Part shown: one piece after another, positions 24,261-33,230 of the stretch
Numbering within the stretch: position 1 is the stretch's first letter
Layout: the number at the start of each line of letters is the position of its first letter
Assembly (NCBI GenBank): GCA_023416275.1
Contig: JAEZIB010000113.1
Coordinates: 1 to 41,828, forward strand
From: Bacillota bacterium
Lineage (GTDB): Bacteria > Bacillota > Clostridia > Acetivibrionales > DSM-1351
DNA length: 41,828 bases
Reading direction: 5' to 3'
Notes under the pieces: generated by a model
The model's database searches: none
Told to the model about the DNA's origin: nothing
Seen by the model: only the letters and a program-made list of their open reading frames with translations
Position numbers and translations under genes: made by a program

Positions 24261-25340
24261 TTAGTCAATAGTTCCTCCGCCCACAACAATATCACCATCA
24301 TAAAAAACTACAGCCTGGCCTGGGGTAATAGCCCTTTGCGGTTCGTCAAATATCACCTTTACTTTATCATTATCAAGAACATGTATTGTAGCTGGCGATT
24401 CCTTTGCTGAGTACCTAATCTTAGCTCCAATCCTCAGTCCGTCAAATGGTTTTTCTATGGAAATAAAGTTTAGGTCTGATGCAGTAAGCTCAGTTGAGAA
24501 CACTTCGCTGTCATCGCCTAATACAACTATATTTTTTTTCGCATCCAGTGCCACAACAAACATTGGCTTGCCAAAGGCTATTCCAAGTCCCTTTCTCTGC
24601 CCTACTGTATAATGAACTATACCCTTGTGATCACCTAAAACATTTCCTTTGGTATCAACAAATTTACCGGGTACAATCTCCTTTTCACAATTCTCACTGA
24701 GAAATTTTCCATAGTCATTGTCAGAAATAAAACAAATCTCTTGACTATCCGGTTTTGATGCCACAGATAGCCCAATTTCCTTTGCCATATTCCTTATTTC
24801 TTCTTTAGGGTAGTCACCAATTGGCATTAAGGTTCTGCTTAGCTGCTCCTGAGTCAAATTGTATAGTGCATAAGTCTGATCTTTTCTGTCAGTAACAGAT
24901 TTTTTAAGGACATATCTATTAGTTTCCTTATCATATAAAACCTTTGCATAATGACCAGTGGCAATATAGTCTATTCCCATTGAAACTGCTTTATCCAACA
25001 TGGCTTGCCACTTAACATGTCTATTGCAGGCAATACAAGGATTTGGTGTGCGCCCCTTGAAATACTCCTCTTTAAAATAATCTATAACACTTTTATTAAA
25101 AATATCCTTAAAATTAAGTACATAATAGGGTATTCCCAGCTTGTTTGCAACTCTCCTAGCATCATCTACCGCTGATAAAGAGCAACAGCCACCTTCAGAT
25201 TTTTGCGTTTCTTCATCAATATCCTGCCATATCTGAAGAGTTACACCTATAACCTCATAACCTTGCTGCAATAAAATGGCGGCAGCTACAGAACTATCCA
25301 CGCCGCCGCTCATACCTAACATTACTTTTTTTGAGCCCAT
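24261..25340 (-). CDS. mnmA: tRNA-specific 2-thiouridylase
   Basis: The 359-residue enzyme thiolates uridine 34 of Lys, Glu and Gln tRNAs using sulfur relayed from a cysteine desulfurase. It has the PP-loop GMSGGVDSSVAAAILL at the N-terminus, the catalytic cysteine in TPNPCIACNRHVKW, the second cysteine in SQEICFI, and the C-terminal barrel (VGQRKGLGIA, RAITPGQAVVFYDGD). GGGAGAAG precedes the start. It follows the iscU-like gene by 40 nt, a functional pairing with the desulfurase two genes upstream. Confidence 0.97.
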   Translation of the reverse strand: MGSKKVMLGMSGGVDSSVAAAILLQQGYEVIGVTLQIWQDIDEETQKSEGGCCSLSAVDDARRVANKLGIPYYVLNFKDIFNKSVIDYFKEEYFKGRTPNPCIACNRHVKWQAMLDKAVSMGIDYIATGHYAKVLYDKETNRYVLKKSVTDRKDQTYALYNLTQEQLSRTLMPIGDYPKEEIRNMAKEIGLSVASKPDSQEICFISDNDYGKFLSENCEKEIVPGKFVDTKGNVLGDHKGIVHYTVGQRKGLGIAFGKPMFVVALDAKKNIVVLGDDSEVFSTELTASDLNFISIEKPFDGLRIGAKIRYSAKESPATIHVLDNDKVKVIFDEPQRAITPGQAVVFYDGDIVVGGGTID

Positions 25341-25379
25341 TTAAACTTCTCCCAATATATTAATCCAGTTAGAATATTT

Positions 25380-25835
25380 CTATTCCTCGTCAAAGTCTTC
25401 CTCATGTCCATGACTATGACCACAGCTATTACAGCAACCAGTACATTCTATAGTTTCATTTGGAGCTTCACCGTTATTTCTTCTATAGTCCTCCAGTGCT
25501 GCTGCTATTGCTTCCTCAGCAAGATTTGAACAGTGCATTTTTGCAGGTGGCAAGCCATCCAGCGCTTCCGCAACAGCCTTGTTTGTTATTTTCATAGCTT
25601 CTTCAACAGTTTTGCCTATTACCAGCTCAGTTGCCATACTGCTTGTTGCAACAGCAGCACCACAGCCAAAAGTCTTAAATTTAGCATCAACTATTATATT
25701 ATCTTCTATTTTTAAATACATTTTCATAATGTCGCCACATTTTGCATTTCCAACTTGTCCTACTCCGTTTGCATTTTCAATTTCTCCAACATTTCTTGGA
25801 TTTGTAAAATGATCCATAACCTTTTCACTATACAT
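25380..25835 (-). CDS. iscU: NifU/IscU-type iron-sulfur cluster scaffold protein
   Basis: The 151-residue protein has the U-type scaffold signature MYSEKVMDHFTNPRNVG and the three cluster-binding cysteines in NAKCGD, FKTFGCGAA and KMHCSNLAEEA. A tail rich in Cys and His (CTGCCNSCGHSHGHEED) extends beyond the core and is typical of clostridial versions. Iron-sulfur clusters are built on it with sulfur from the desulfurase encoded upstream. AAGAGGT precedes the start. It lies between iscS and mnmA in the same operon. Confidence 0.95.
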   Translation of the reverse strand: MYSEKVMDHFTNPRNVGEIENANGVGQVGNAKCGDIMKMYLKIEDNIIVDAKFKTFGCGAAVATSSMATELVIGKTVEEAMKITNKAVAEALDGLPPAKMHCSNLAEEAIAAALEDYRRNNGEAPNETIECTGCCNSCGHSHGHEEDFDEE

Positions 25836-25892
25836 AATTATACCTCTTTTCTAAATAAAATTTACTAATCAAAATTACATATTGCAGCTTTT

Positions 25893-27077
25893 CTACTTTT
25901 GCTTATTTTTAACTGCCTCATAAAGAGGTGACATATCTCTAAGTCTAGAAACAATATTTGGTATCTCTTCCAGTAAATATTCCACATCCTCTTCGGTATT
26001 TTCATCACCAAAGCTCAATCTTAAGGAGCCATGTGCTATCTCATGTGAAAGCCCAATAGCTAACAAAACATGAGAAGGATCCAGTGAACCTGATGAACAA
26101 GCTGAACCACTTGAACCACATATGCCCTTCATATCAAGCATAAGCAATAAGGATTCTCCTTCAATAAATTGGAAAGAAATATTTACGTTACCGGGTAACC
26201 TCTGCGTTCTATGACCATTAAGCTTAATATAAGGCACCTTTGCCATAAGACCTTCAATGGTCTTTTCTCTTAAGCCTATTATTTTCTTGTTGTACTCTTC
26301 CATATTTTCTGTTGCCAGCTCAATTGCTTTACCTAATCCCACAATACTTGGAATATTTTCTGTGCTTGCCCTTTTTCCTCTTTCTTGCTGTCCACCGTGA
26401 ATTAATGAAGCAATCTTTACACCTTTTTTAATATATAGTGCACCAATCCCTTTAGGTCCATAAAATTTATGTGCAGATAATGATAATAAGTCAACATTCA
26501 GCTTTACAACATCAATAGGTATATTTCCTACTGCCTGTACTGCATCAGTATGAAACAAAACACCCTTTTCACGAGCGATAGCACCAATTTCCTGAATTTG
26601 CTGTATAGTACCAATCTCATTGTTTGCGAACATAATACTGATAAGAATAGTGCTATCCTTTATGGAATTTCTCACATCTTCCAGAGCTACAAGACCATCT
26701 TCATCAACAGGAAGGTATGTAACCTCAAATCCTTCACCTTCAAGGTATTTACATGTATTAAGAATAGCCGGATGCTCTATTAATGATGTTATAATATGAT
26801 TACCCTTCTTCTTGTAAGCTGCAGCAATACCCTTTAATGCCCAGTTGTCTGCTTCACTTCCCGATCCTGTAAAATAAATTTCGCGAGGCTCCGCACCTAT
26901 GGCTTTCGCCACCTTTTCACGAGCTTGCTCAACTGCCTTCTTGCTTTCACGACCTATGCTATATATTGAAGACGCATTGCCAAAATGTTCACAAAAATAT
27001 GGCTTCATAGCGTCAAAAACTTCAGGTTTAACATATGTGGTTGCGGCATGATCTAAGTAAATAGTTTTGTTTACCAT
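25893..27077 (-). CDS. nifS: Cysteine desulfurase, NifS/IscS type
   Basis: The 394-residue PLP enzyme takes sulfur from cysteine for cluster assembly and tRNA thiolation. I chose the start at 27077 (MVNKTIYLDHAATTYV) because GGGAG precedes it; the reading frame is open to 27119. The PLP lysine is in LSAHKFYGPKGIG, and the catalytic cysteine is in GSACSSGSLDPSHVL. Other conserved pieces are FTGSGSEADNWA and HTDAVQAVG. It is followed by the scaffold and mnmA and preceded by the Rrf2 regulator. Confidence 0.96.
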   Translation of the reverse strand: MVNKTIYLDHAATTYVKPEVFDAMKPYFCEHFGNASSIYSIGRESKKAVEQAREKVAKAIGAEPREIYFTGSGSEADNWALKGIAAAYKKKGNHIITSLIEHPAILNTCKYLEGEGFEVTYLPVDEDGLVALEDVRNSIKDSTILISIMFANNEIGTIQQIQEIGAIAREKGVLFHTDAVQAVGNIPIDVVKLNVDLLSLSAHKFYGPKGIGALYIKKGVKIASLIHGGQQERGKRASTENIPSIVGLGKAIELATENMEEYNKKIIGLREKTIEGLMAKVPYIKLNGHRTQRLPGNVNISFQFIEGESLLLMLDMKGICGSSGSACSSGSLDPSHVLLAIGLSHEIAHGSLRLSFGDENTEEDVEYLLEEIPNIVSRLRDMSPLYEAVKNKQK

Positions 27078-27279
27078 TACAAACACTCCCTTTTTTATCA
27101 TAGCAATGTTGGCTATCAACTTGCATTATTTTATTAATTGCTTTATTTGAGATAATTGTTTTCTGTTGTTTTTTTAACACTCTTAAACATATAAATCATA
27201 TATTCTATAAAACTGAAATAAATCTCAATGCTCTCTTTGTTATATAATAATATACCCCTATAATCTCACAAGAATCAAG

Positions 27280-27717
27280 CTAATTAGAAACTTTTTTAGT
27301 TTTATTTTCAAAATCCTTCACAAGGTCACTGATTTTAATTGAATCTACCACCTCATTAACTTTGTCTCGCAATTTAGCCCAGACTGGAGCAGTAACACAG
27401 GTTTCAGATTTTTCACATTCAGTGGGATACTCAAAATCCATACATTCTACTGGACAAAGTGCTCCTTCAAGAGATCTTAATACATCCCCCACAGTTATCC
27501 TGTCAGCAGGTTTCGCAAGCATATAACCGCCCTGAGCACCCCTGACACTTTTAATTACTCCAGACTTTTTCAATGAAGCAAAAAGCTGCTCAAGATAATT
27601 TTCAGAAAGACCTTGCCTTTGAGCAATGCTCTTTATGGATATCATCCCATTATCCTGATTAATAGCTAAATCGACAACGGCTTTAAGTCCATATCTTCCT
27701 TTTGTTGATACCTTCAA
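27280..27717 (-). CDS. iscR: Rrf2-family transcriptional regulator, IscR-like
   Basis: The 145-residue protein begins KVSTKGRYGLKAVVDLA, with a winged helix (SIKSIAQRQGLSENYLEQLFASLKKSG, VRGAQGGYMLA). Three or more cysteines (CPVECMDFEYPTECEKSETC) lie where IscR binds a cluster. The start codon is TTG at 27717, preceded by AAGGTGA. It heads the nifS-iscU-mnmA gene set and has an inverted repeat over its own -35, so cluster-dependent autorepression is likely. Confidence 0.92.
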   Translation of the reverse strand: MKVSTKGRYGLKAVVDLAINQDNGMISIKSIAQRQGLSENYLEQLFASLKKSGVIKSVRGAQGGYMLAKPADRITVGDVLRSLEGALCPVECMDFEYPTECEKSETCVTAPVWAKLRDKVNEVVDSIKISDLVKDFENKTKKVSN

Positions 27718-27756
27718 TTTTAATCACCTTAATTCCAATCAGTTTACTGTGATTTG

Positions 27757-27797
27757 ATAGTAACATACTTCTATTAATATTGCAAGTATTAATAGAA
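27757..27797 (-). promoter_or_regulatory. iscR promoter with overlapping inverted-repeat operator
   Basis: On the minus strand TTGCAA (27785-27780) and TACTAT (27762-27757) are spaced by 17 nt. A perfect 11-bp inverted repeat (ttctattaata at 27769-27779 and tattaatagaa at 27787-27797, 7-nt centre) covers the -35, a position suited to autorepression by the Rrf2 protein. Confidence 0.7.
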
Positions 27798-27870
27798 ATA
27801 AACTTTAGAAAATCCGGAAGGTTTTCATTGATAAGTATAGACACCTATAATTCTCAAATAGTAAAGTTAG

Positions 27871-28152
27871 TTATATAAAAGAACTATAACACCTTGTTCT
27901 AAGCATATAATCTATTTCTTCAATGCTTTTTCCATTTGAGCACACTATAAACACACCATAGCTGGAGCTGTTATTTATGCCCATAGTAGCATTTGTATTC
28001 TCTTCAGTAATAGCTGAAAAATCAAAGCTACTTCCTTCATAAACCACCGCATCTATAGGCCTAGAATAAGTATATAAATCAACAACTGTATATCCTCTTT
28101 GCTTAAGCTGGTCAGCAATACCTGAGAGCTTTGATTGAACTGCAACAATCAT
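27871..28152 (-). CDS. YkuS/UPF0180-family small protein
   Basis: I chose the start at 28152 (93 residues, MIVAVQSKLSGIADQLKQRGY) because GAGGTGG precedes it; an ATG at 28206 lacks a good site. The sequence fits a short family with an N-terminal IAVQSxLxxI-type strand-helix and a C-terminal cysteine-containing end (IDYMLRTRCYSSF), of unknown function. It lies upstream of iscR on the same strand but is separated by the iscR promoter, so it is probably a separate unit. Confidence 0.7.
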   Translation of the reverse strand: MIVAVQSKLSGIADQLKQRGYTVVDLYTYSRPIDAVVYEGSSFDFSAITEENTNATMGINNSSSYGVFIVCSNGKSIEEIDYMLRTRCYSSFI

Positions 28153-28299
28153 ATTTGCCACCTCTATCTTTAAAATATAATGGGATATTATTTGTAAAAG
28201 ATGCAAATATTATTCTATAAAGTCCAATCATATTCAGCTTTTTTGATGCTCTTTAAACTATTAACTGACCATAAGCAGCATTATCTCATATCTGCTAAA

Positions 28300-28479
28300 T
28301 TAAGTATTATCTTTTTCAGTTTTATTGTTGCTGCTATATGGTTTATTAGTAAATAAAAACAAAACTACAACTAATATATAAACCATAACACTTGGCCCTA
28401 ACAAGAACTTAACCGTCAATATATTAACAATCAAAAGTACAAATCCAACTAACAAAACCCATGCTAAAACTCTTTTCAT
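28300..28479 (-). CDS. Small membrane protein, 59 residues
   Basis: A short gene starts at 28479 with a perfect AGGAGG nine nucleotides before ATG. It encodes MKRVLAWVLLVGFVLLIVN, a second hydrophobic stretch (VYILVVVLFLFTN) and a polar tail ending NNKTEKDNT. Two membrane helices and the strong ribosome binding site support a real gene. I recognise no family. It lies alone between the YkuS-like gene and rarA. Confidence 0.65.
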   Translation of the reverse strand: MKRVLAWVLLVGFVLLIVNILTVKFLLGPSVMVYILVVVLFLFTNKPYSSNNKTEKDNT

Positions 28480-28557
28480 AAAATGTTTCCTCCTGTGCCG
28501 AATTCCGGCAAAATAATATTAAAGTTCTCTTATCTGTTACTTTAATCTAATTAACAC

Positions 28558-28613
28558 AAACTTACCAGTTGAATATACTGCTTAGAGCCTAGTAATATCA
28601 GGTGTGGTAGCAC
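28558..28613. repeat. Dispersed intergenic repeat B, copy 2
   Basis: It matches copy 1 at 21022-21078 over about 55 nt (shared cagttgaatatact, ctagtaatat, ggtgtggtagca). It ends two bases before the rarA stop codon at 28616, which places it at the 3' end of that transcript, as copy 1 is for the M18 peptidase. Confidence 0.6.
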
Positions 28614-28615
28614 TA

Positions 28616-29902
28616 TCACTCTCTCCATTTTTCCAACCATGCCTTAATCTTTGCCTCATATCCATTTGCAGTGGGGTTATAATAGAGCGTGCCTAACATT
28701 TCATCAGGAAAATACTCCTGTTTTACAATGTTATTTTCGTAATCATGTGCATATTTATAGCCCTTTCCATATCCAAGCTGCTCCATTCCCTTTGCAGCAG
28801 CATTTCGAAGGTGCATTGGAACACTTCCCGTATTTTTTGTCTCAACATCTGATAAAGCTTTGTTTATAGCCATGTATGCAGAATTTGATTTAGGACTGCA
28901 GGCAACTGTGACCGCCGCATGTGCCAATATTATCCTGCCTTCTGGCATTCCAATCATTTTTACTGCCTGCGCCGCCGCTACTGCCACCTGTAAAGCAGTG
29001 GGATTAGCCATGCCCACATCCTCTGATGCACATATTATAATTCTTCTTGCTAAGAATTCAACGTCTTCTCCTGCGTATAAGGCTCTTGCCAAGTAAAATA
29101 CAGCAGCATCAGGATTGCTTCCCCGCATTGATTTTATAAAGGCACTTATATTATCATAATGCTCTTCACCGTTTTTATCAAATCGAATTGCTTTTTTTTG
29201 AACACATTCCTCAATTGTATGAAGATTAATGTCTATAATTCCATTTTCATCAAGCTCAGACGTAAGAACAGCCAGCTCAATAGAATTAAGTGCTGTTCTC
29301 GCATCCCCCGAGCAAACCTCACATAAATAATTAAGAGCATCCTCAGTTATATTTATATTGTAGGTACCTAAGCCCCGTTCTTTGTCACTAATTGCTGTAA
29401 TTATGAGCTTTCTGATATCTTTATGCTCAAGGGGCTTTAGCATAAACACCGTGGACCTAGATATTAGAGCCTTATTAACTTCAAAAAAAGGATTTTCCGT
29501 AGTGGCACCTATTAAAACAATTGAACCATCCTCTACAAAAGGTAAAAGCGCATCCTGCTGAGACTTATTGAAACGATGAATCTCATCAATAAATAGCACT
29601 GTCCTACCTTTAGGATTTAACATTGTATTTCTGGTATCTGCCACTATCCTTTTGATATCTGCAACTCCAGAGGTAACTGCATTCAACTTTTCAAAGCTGG
29701 ACTCAGTAGTATTGGCAATTATTCTGGCAAGAGAGGTTTTACCTGTACCCGGCGGTCCATACAGGATAATGGACGTTATTCTGTCCGCTTTTATCATTCT
29801 GTATAGCATCTTATCTTTGTCTATAATATGGTTCTGCCCTACAAACTCTTCAATTGTCCTTGGTGACATTCTATATGCCAATGGTTGTATCTTTTCTCTC
29901 AT
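28616..29902 (-). CDS. rarA: Replication-associated recombination protein A (AAA+ ATPase)
   Basis: The 428-residue protein has the MgsA/RarA layout. It begins QPLAYRMSPRTIEEFVGQNHI and has Walker A GPPGTGKTSLARII, Walker B VLFIDEIHRF and sensor 1 IGATTENPFFEVN. The C-terminal tetramer domain contains MRGSNPDAAVFYLARAL, ASEDVGMANPTAL, PMHLRNAAAKGM and EYFPDEM. It acts at stalled replication forks. A moderate AAAGGAAAA site precedes the ATG. It is a single gene. Confidence 0.96.
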   Translation of the reverse strand: MREKIQPLAYRMSPRTIEEFVGQNHIIDKDKMLYRMIKADRITSIILYGPPGTGKTSLARIIANTTESSFEKLNAVTSGVADIKRIVADTRNTMLNPKGRTVLFIDEIHRFNKSQQDALLPFVEDGSIVLIGATTENPFFEVNKALISRSTVFMLKPLEHKDIRKLIITAISDKERGLGTYNINITEDALNYLCEVCSGDARTALNSIELAVLTSELDENGIIDINLHTIEECVQKKAIRFDKNGEEHYDNISAFIKSMRGSNPDAAVFYLARALYAGEDVEFLARRIIICASEDVGMANPTALQVAVAAAQAVKMIGMPEGRIILAHAAVTVACSPKSNSAYMAINKALSDVETKNTGSVPMHLRNAAAKGMEQLGYGKGYKYAHDYENNIVKQEYFPDEMLGTLYYNPTANGYEAKIKAWLEKWRE

Positions 29903-30000
29903 CTTTTTTCCTTTTCAATACGAAAGCTAATATACTCATAAAGATGCATTCCTAAGTAAACTAAAATTTAAATTAACATTTCAACTATCGCAATTATTTT

Positions 30001-30060
30001 GGCAACAAACTATTGAGTAGTCTCCTTTACCGTTAAAATTTATGTGCGAACGTTGATTTC
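30001..30060. repeat. Dispersed intergenic repeat A, copy 2
   Basis: It starts ggcaacaaactattgagtag and is preceded by caattatttt, as is copy 3 at 33315. Later blocks (aaatttatgtgcgaa, ttgattt) also align with copy 3, giving about 60 nt of homology. It lies between rarA and the next gene. Confidence 0.6.
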
Positions 30061-30081
30061 TTATAATTGATCATGGTCTCT

Positions 30082-32034
30082 TTATTCAGTAAGCTTAAAG
30101 GATTTCCATATATCATTTACTTCTGCAATTGCCTTGTCTGTGGCATTCAAGTCATATATTTCACTTTTAAAGCAATATGTGTAGTCATCCTTATCAAACA
30201 CTTTGAATACTATTGTTCCATATACATTATATTCTTCATTCTCAATTCTATAGGTGTAGTTTTTTATTTTTAAGCCTTTTTCATTTGTTTCACTTATTAC
30301 AGGCTTTATCTGATATACCATCTCCAGTAAATCCATATCAAACTCTTTACTGACAGAGTTTTTTTCGTAATCGCTAATTTTATCAGTAACAGTTATTGAT
30401 ACAGATGCCGATGTATTTTTATTTGAAAAAGTCAATTCCGAATCATCGTAAAAATTATTTTTAAACCAATATCCTGGAATATCTGCAGTCCAATTGTAGT
30501 TTTTGTTTACGTAATTGTATAAAGCATCCTGATTTGAAACACGTACACCTGAATATTTACCAGTATATAACTCTAAATCTTGTTGAAATTTTTGCTTATT
30601 GACAGTGTAAAAGTTCATTTTATCGATTGAGTTAACAACTTCTGTCATTAATGACTCATAATCCTTTTCTGGAAGGTATACAGAAACCTCATAAACAAAA
30701 CCGTCCTTTTCAAAATACAGTTCCTCAACATGGTTGACATTTTTTCCATAATTCAGGCTAAATATAAGCTTATAAGCTTCTAAGCCAGCAACAGATGTTT
30801 CCTCTTTTCCAATATAATTATATACTTTAGGATTGAAATACTCATCATAACGACTCTTAACCTCATCAACATATTGCTTCAATGCTACACCCTCGTCAAG
30901 AGTAGTAGTCATTATTTTCATATAATGCTTGCTATCAAGGTTTATAGTTGTAGCAGTAGGGTCTAAAATGGAATTTGTATCCTCCCATTTTATAGGCATA
31001 TCCATAGACCAGGTTAAGTATTTTGAAGTATAGCCTAAGCTTACATAGTTATAAAAGCTTGCCTTGCCGTCTTTGACCTTTGAAATATCCTCTACCCCTT
31101 TTTCATTCCCTTTATAGCTTAAATCAAAGGAGCTTACAATATTATCATAAAATTTATCCGACATTAATTTTTCTGGAGTAATAAATTCATCATCACTACT
31201 TATTGTCAAGTAATAAAAATATTCCCCCTTATCAAACACTTTAATACGTGAGGACTCATCATATACAGACAATGTTGTGTATTGAATATAAGGGATTTTT
31301 GCTTCTAAATCCAGCTTTGATTCACGAACACTGCTATCATGCAAAACATCGGAATCGTACAATTCTGTCAATGTTATATCATTCCTGTTTCTTACATTTA
31401 TATCCAGATACAAGCTTCTGCTTTCGTTTACAATACTTATTTGGCTTGACTTATAATTATTAGCAGCAATTCTGGAGCCTGACGGAATATTTAAACTCCA
31501 ACCATAGAAGCTGTTTCCAAGCTTTTTGCTGCTTATTCCTCCAGTTAGGAAGGATAAATCACTTAACGCCCCATCATCTTCTAAAATAATTTTTATAGTG
31601 CCCTTCTTTATATCGCTATTTACGCTTACTGGGAAGTTTTTAGCGATAAATTCAACGGGAAGCATTGTTCTTCCATTTTTAATTTCAGGAGCCACTGTTA
31701 GCTTGTATGCTTCAGAGTCAACAGTATAGTTTTTACTACCCAGGGTAAGCTCTGCATTCATATCTCCGTATATTATTTCAATCTTTTTATTAGCTTTTTG
31801 GTTTACTTCAGCACCAATAGCAGTTGTTACCCATGCTAATGGAACCATAATTGCTTTATTTTTAACATAGGATTTTTCAACCTGTGATATTTTGCCATTT
31901 ACCTTGCCTGTGCTACTGCCTATTGACAGTTCTATTATCATTTTATCATTAACTTGTGCATATGTATTTGTAAGGCATGCTGTCAAAATAGCTATTAAAA
32001 CTAAAATGCTTATTATTGATTTATTCTTATTCAT
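30082..32034 (-). CDS. Secreted stalk-domain protein with three repeated W-x-x-x-(I/M)P modules
   Basis: I chose the start at 32034 (650 residues) because AAAGGAGC precedes it and it overlaps the htrA stop by 8 nt. An N-terminal hydrophobic segment ends in LTAC (17-20), a possible lipobox, or in TYA-Q, a possible signal peptidase I site. Residues of about 55-150 form a copper amine oxidase N-like stalk domain (VPLAWVTTAIGAEV, RTMLPVEFIAKNF). Three similar units follow, opening with FYGWSLNIPSGS, YLTWSMDMPIKW and YNWTADIPGYW. Its function is unknown. Being translated with HtrA suggests a partner, substrate or co-factor at the cell surface. Confidence 0.78.
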   Translation of the reverse strand: MNKNKSIISILVLIAILTACLTNTYAQVNDKMIIELSIGSSTGKVNGKISQVEKSYVKNKAIMVPLAWVTTAIGAEVNQKANKKIEIIYGDMNAELTLGSKNYTVDSEAYKLTVAPEIKNGRTMLPVEFIAKNFPVSVNSDIKKGTIKIILEDDGALSDLSFLTGGISSKKLGNSFYGWSLNIPSGSRIAANNYKSSQISIVNESRSLYLDINVRNRNDITLTELYDSDVLHDSSVRESKLDLEAKIPYIQYTTLSVYDESSRIKVFDKGEYFYYLTISSDDEFITPEKLMSDKFYDNIVSSFDLSYKGNEKGVEDISKVKDGKASFYNYVSLGYTSKYLTWSMDMPIKWEDTNSILDPTATTINLDSKHYMKIMTTTLDEGVALKQYVDEVKSRYDEYFNPKVYNYIGKEETSVAGLEAYKLIFSLNYGKNVNHVEELYFEKDGFVYEVSVYLPEKDYESLMTEVVNSIDKMNFYTVNKQKFQQDLELYTGKYSGVRVSNQDALYNYVNKNYNWTADIPGYWFKNNFYDDSELTFSNKNTSASVSITVTDKISDYEKNSVSKEFDMDLLEMVYQIKPVISETNEKGLKIKNYTYRIENEEYNVYGTIVFKVFDKDDYTYCFKSEIYDLNATDKAIAEVNDIWKSFKLTE

Positions 32035-33184
32035 AGTCAAGCTCCTTTTCACCAAATACAACTACAATACTTAGTGGCTTTTTATCGCGGATTATTTTAA
32101 AAGTTGCCTTATCACCTGGCAGGTATTTAAGCATTTCTTCATTATAATCAATAATTGAATTTACAGTAATTCCATTGATAGAAATGAGTCTATCATCAAC
32201 CTCTATATCATAGTCCTCTGCTGGTGAGCCCTCTTCAATTTCCTTAACAGTAACCCCCTCACTAGTGCTTGGAAGACCATATTTTGAGGTTATGCTATCT
32301 GTAAAGGAAATTCCTAAATACGGTCTTTGTATTCTACCGAAATTCTCAAAATGTTTAATAGCATACTTGACAGTGTCAACGGGAATAGAGAAGCTAAGGC
32401 CTTCAACCCCAAAGCCCATCAGCTTTACCGAGTTAATACCTATAACTTCTCCTTTCATATTTACCAATGGTCCTCCGCTGTTTCCGCCATTTATAGCTGC
32501 ATCTGACTGAATAAATCTGTATTCTCCGTCTGCTGATCTATTCATACCACTAATGATACCTTTTGTAGCTGAATTTCTCAAGCTAAAGGATAATGGAGTA
32601 CCAATAGCTACAACGTCCTGTCCCACTTCAACATCTGACATATCTCCAAAGACTGCAGGCTGAAGTCCGCCTTTGTCAATTTTAATAACCGCTAAGTCCA
32701 AGCTGTCATCTATTGCCTTAAGTCTTGCTTTATACGCTTTGCTATTTGATAATACAACCACAATGCGATTCATATCCTTAACTACATGTGCATTTGTAAC
32801 TATATATCCATTGCTCTTGTATATAACACCTGTTCCGAATATCATGTTATCAGAAGTAGCATCATAATCAGCACTACTTTCCTTCAGTTTCCCTATAATA
32901 CCAACAACAGAAGGACTAACTTTAGAAACTACTTTAGAAATAGAATTGGTGTTAGAATTTATTTCTATTGAACTATTTTTATTATTTACTTGTATTGCAT
33001 CTAAATTATTTGCCAAGCTATCTAACAGTATGTATTGTTTTCCGTCTATCACTTTAACTGACCCATTTAACGGCTTTCCGTCTATTTTTAGTGTTACATC
33101 ACTTGCGGCAAACGTTCCTGTTGTCATAAGTACTATAGCAGAAAACACACTAATTGCTCTAATTATGGTTGTTTTTTTATTCAT
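32027..33184 (-). CDS. HtrA/DegP-type serine protease with N-terminal stalk domain and PDZ
   Basis: The 385-residue protein has an N-terminal signal/anchor segment (IIRAISVFSAIVLMTTGTFA). A short stalk-like domain follows (VTLKIDGKPLNGSVKVIDGK, QYILLDSLANNLDAI). The trypsin-like domain has the complete triad: His in IVTNAHVV, Asp in DDSLDLAVIKI, Ser in GGNSGGPLV. A PDZ domain follows (YLGISFTDS, GSPAEDYDIEVDDRLISING). It should degrade or refold misfolded envelope proteins. The stalk domain at its N-terminus is of the same kind as in the next gene, with which it overlaps. The 5' untranslated region carries a 9-bp hairpin that covers part of the ribosome binding site. Confidence 0.92.
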   Translation of the reverse strand: MNKKTTIIRAISVFSAIVLMTTGTFAASDVTLKIDGKPLNGSVKVIDGKQYILLDSLANNLDAIQVNNKNSSIEINSNTNSISKVVSKVSPSVVGIIGKLKESSADYDATSDNMIFGTGVIYKSNGYIVTNAHVVKDMNRIVVVLSNSKAYKARLKAIDDSLDLAVIKIDKGGLQPAVFGDMSDVEVGQDVVAIGTPLSFSLRNSATKGIISGMNRSADGEYRFIQSDAAINGGNSGGPLVNMKGEVIGINSVKLMGFGVEGLSFSIPVDTVKYAIKHFENFGRIQRPYLGISFTDSITSKYGLPSTSEGVTVKEIEEGSPAEDYDIEVDDRLISINGITVNSIIDYNEEMLKYLPGDKATFKIIRDKKPLSIVVVFGEKELDYE

Positions 33185-33190
33185 ATATAC

Positions 33191-33230
33191 TCCATGCCTT
33201 TTTCAAAAATCAACTGTGTATAGGCATGGA
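33191..33230 (-). promoter_or_regulatory. RBS-sequestering hairpin in the htrA 5' region
   Basis: A perfect 9-bp inverted repeat (tccatgcct at 33191-33199, aggcatgga at 33222-33230) would fold in the mRNA so that the GGA of the GGAG Shine-Dalgarno lies in the stem, five bases before the ATG. The loop is 22 nt. This could restrict translation of the stress protease, for example in a temperature-dependent way; that is inference. Confidence 0.5.
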
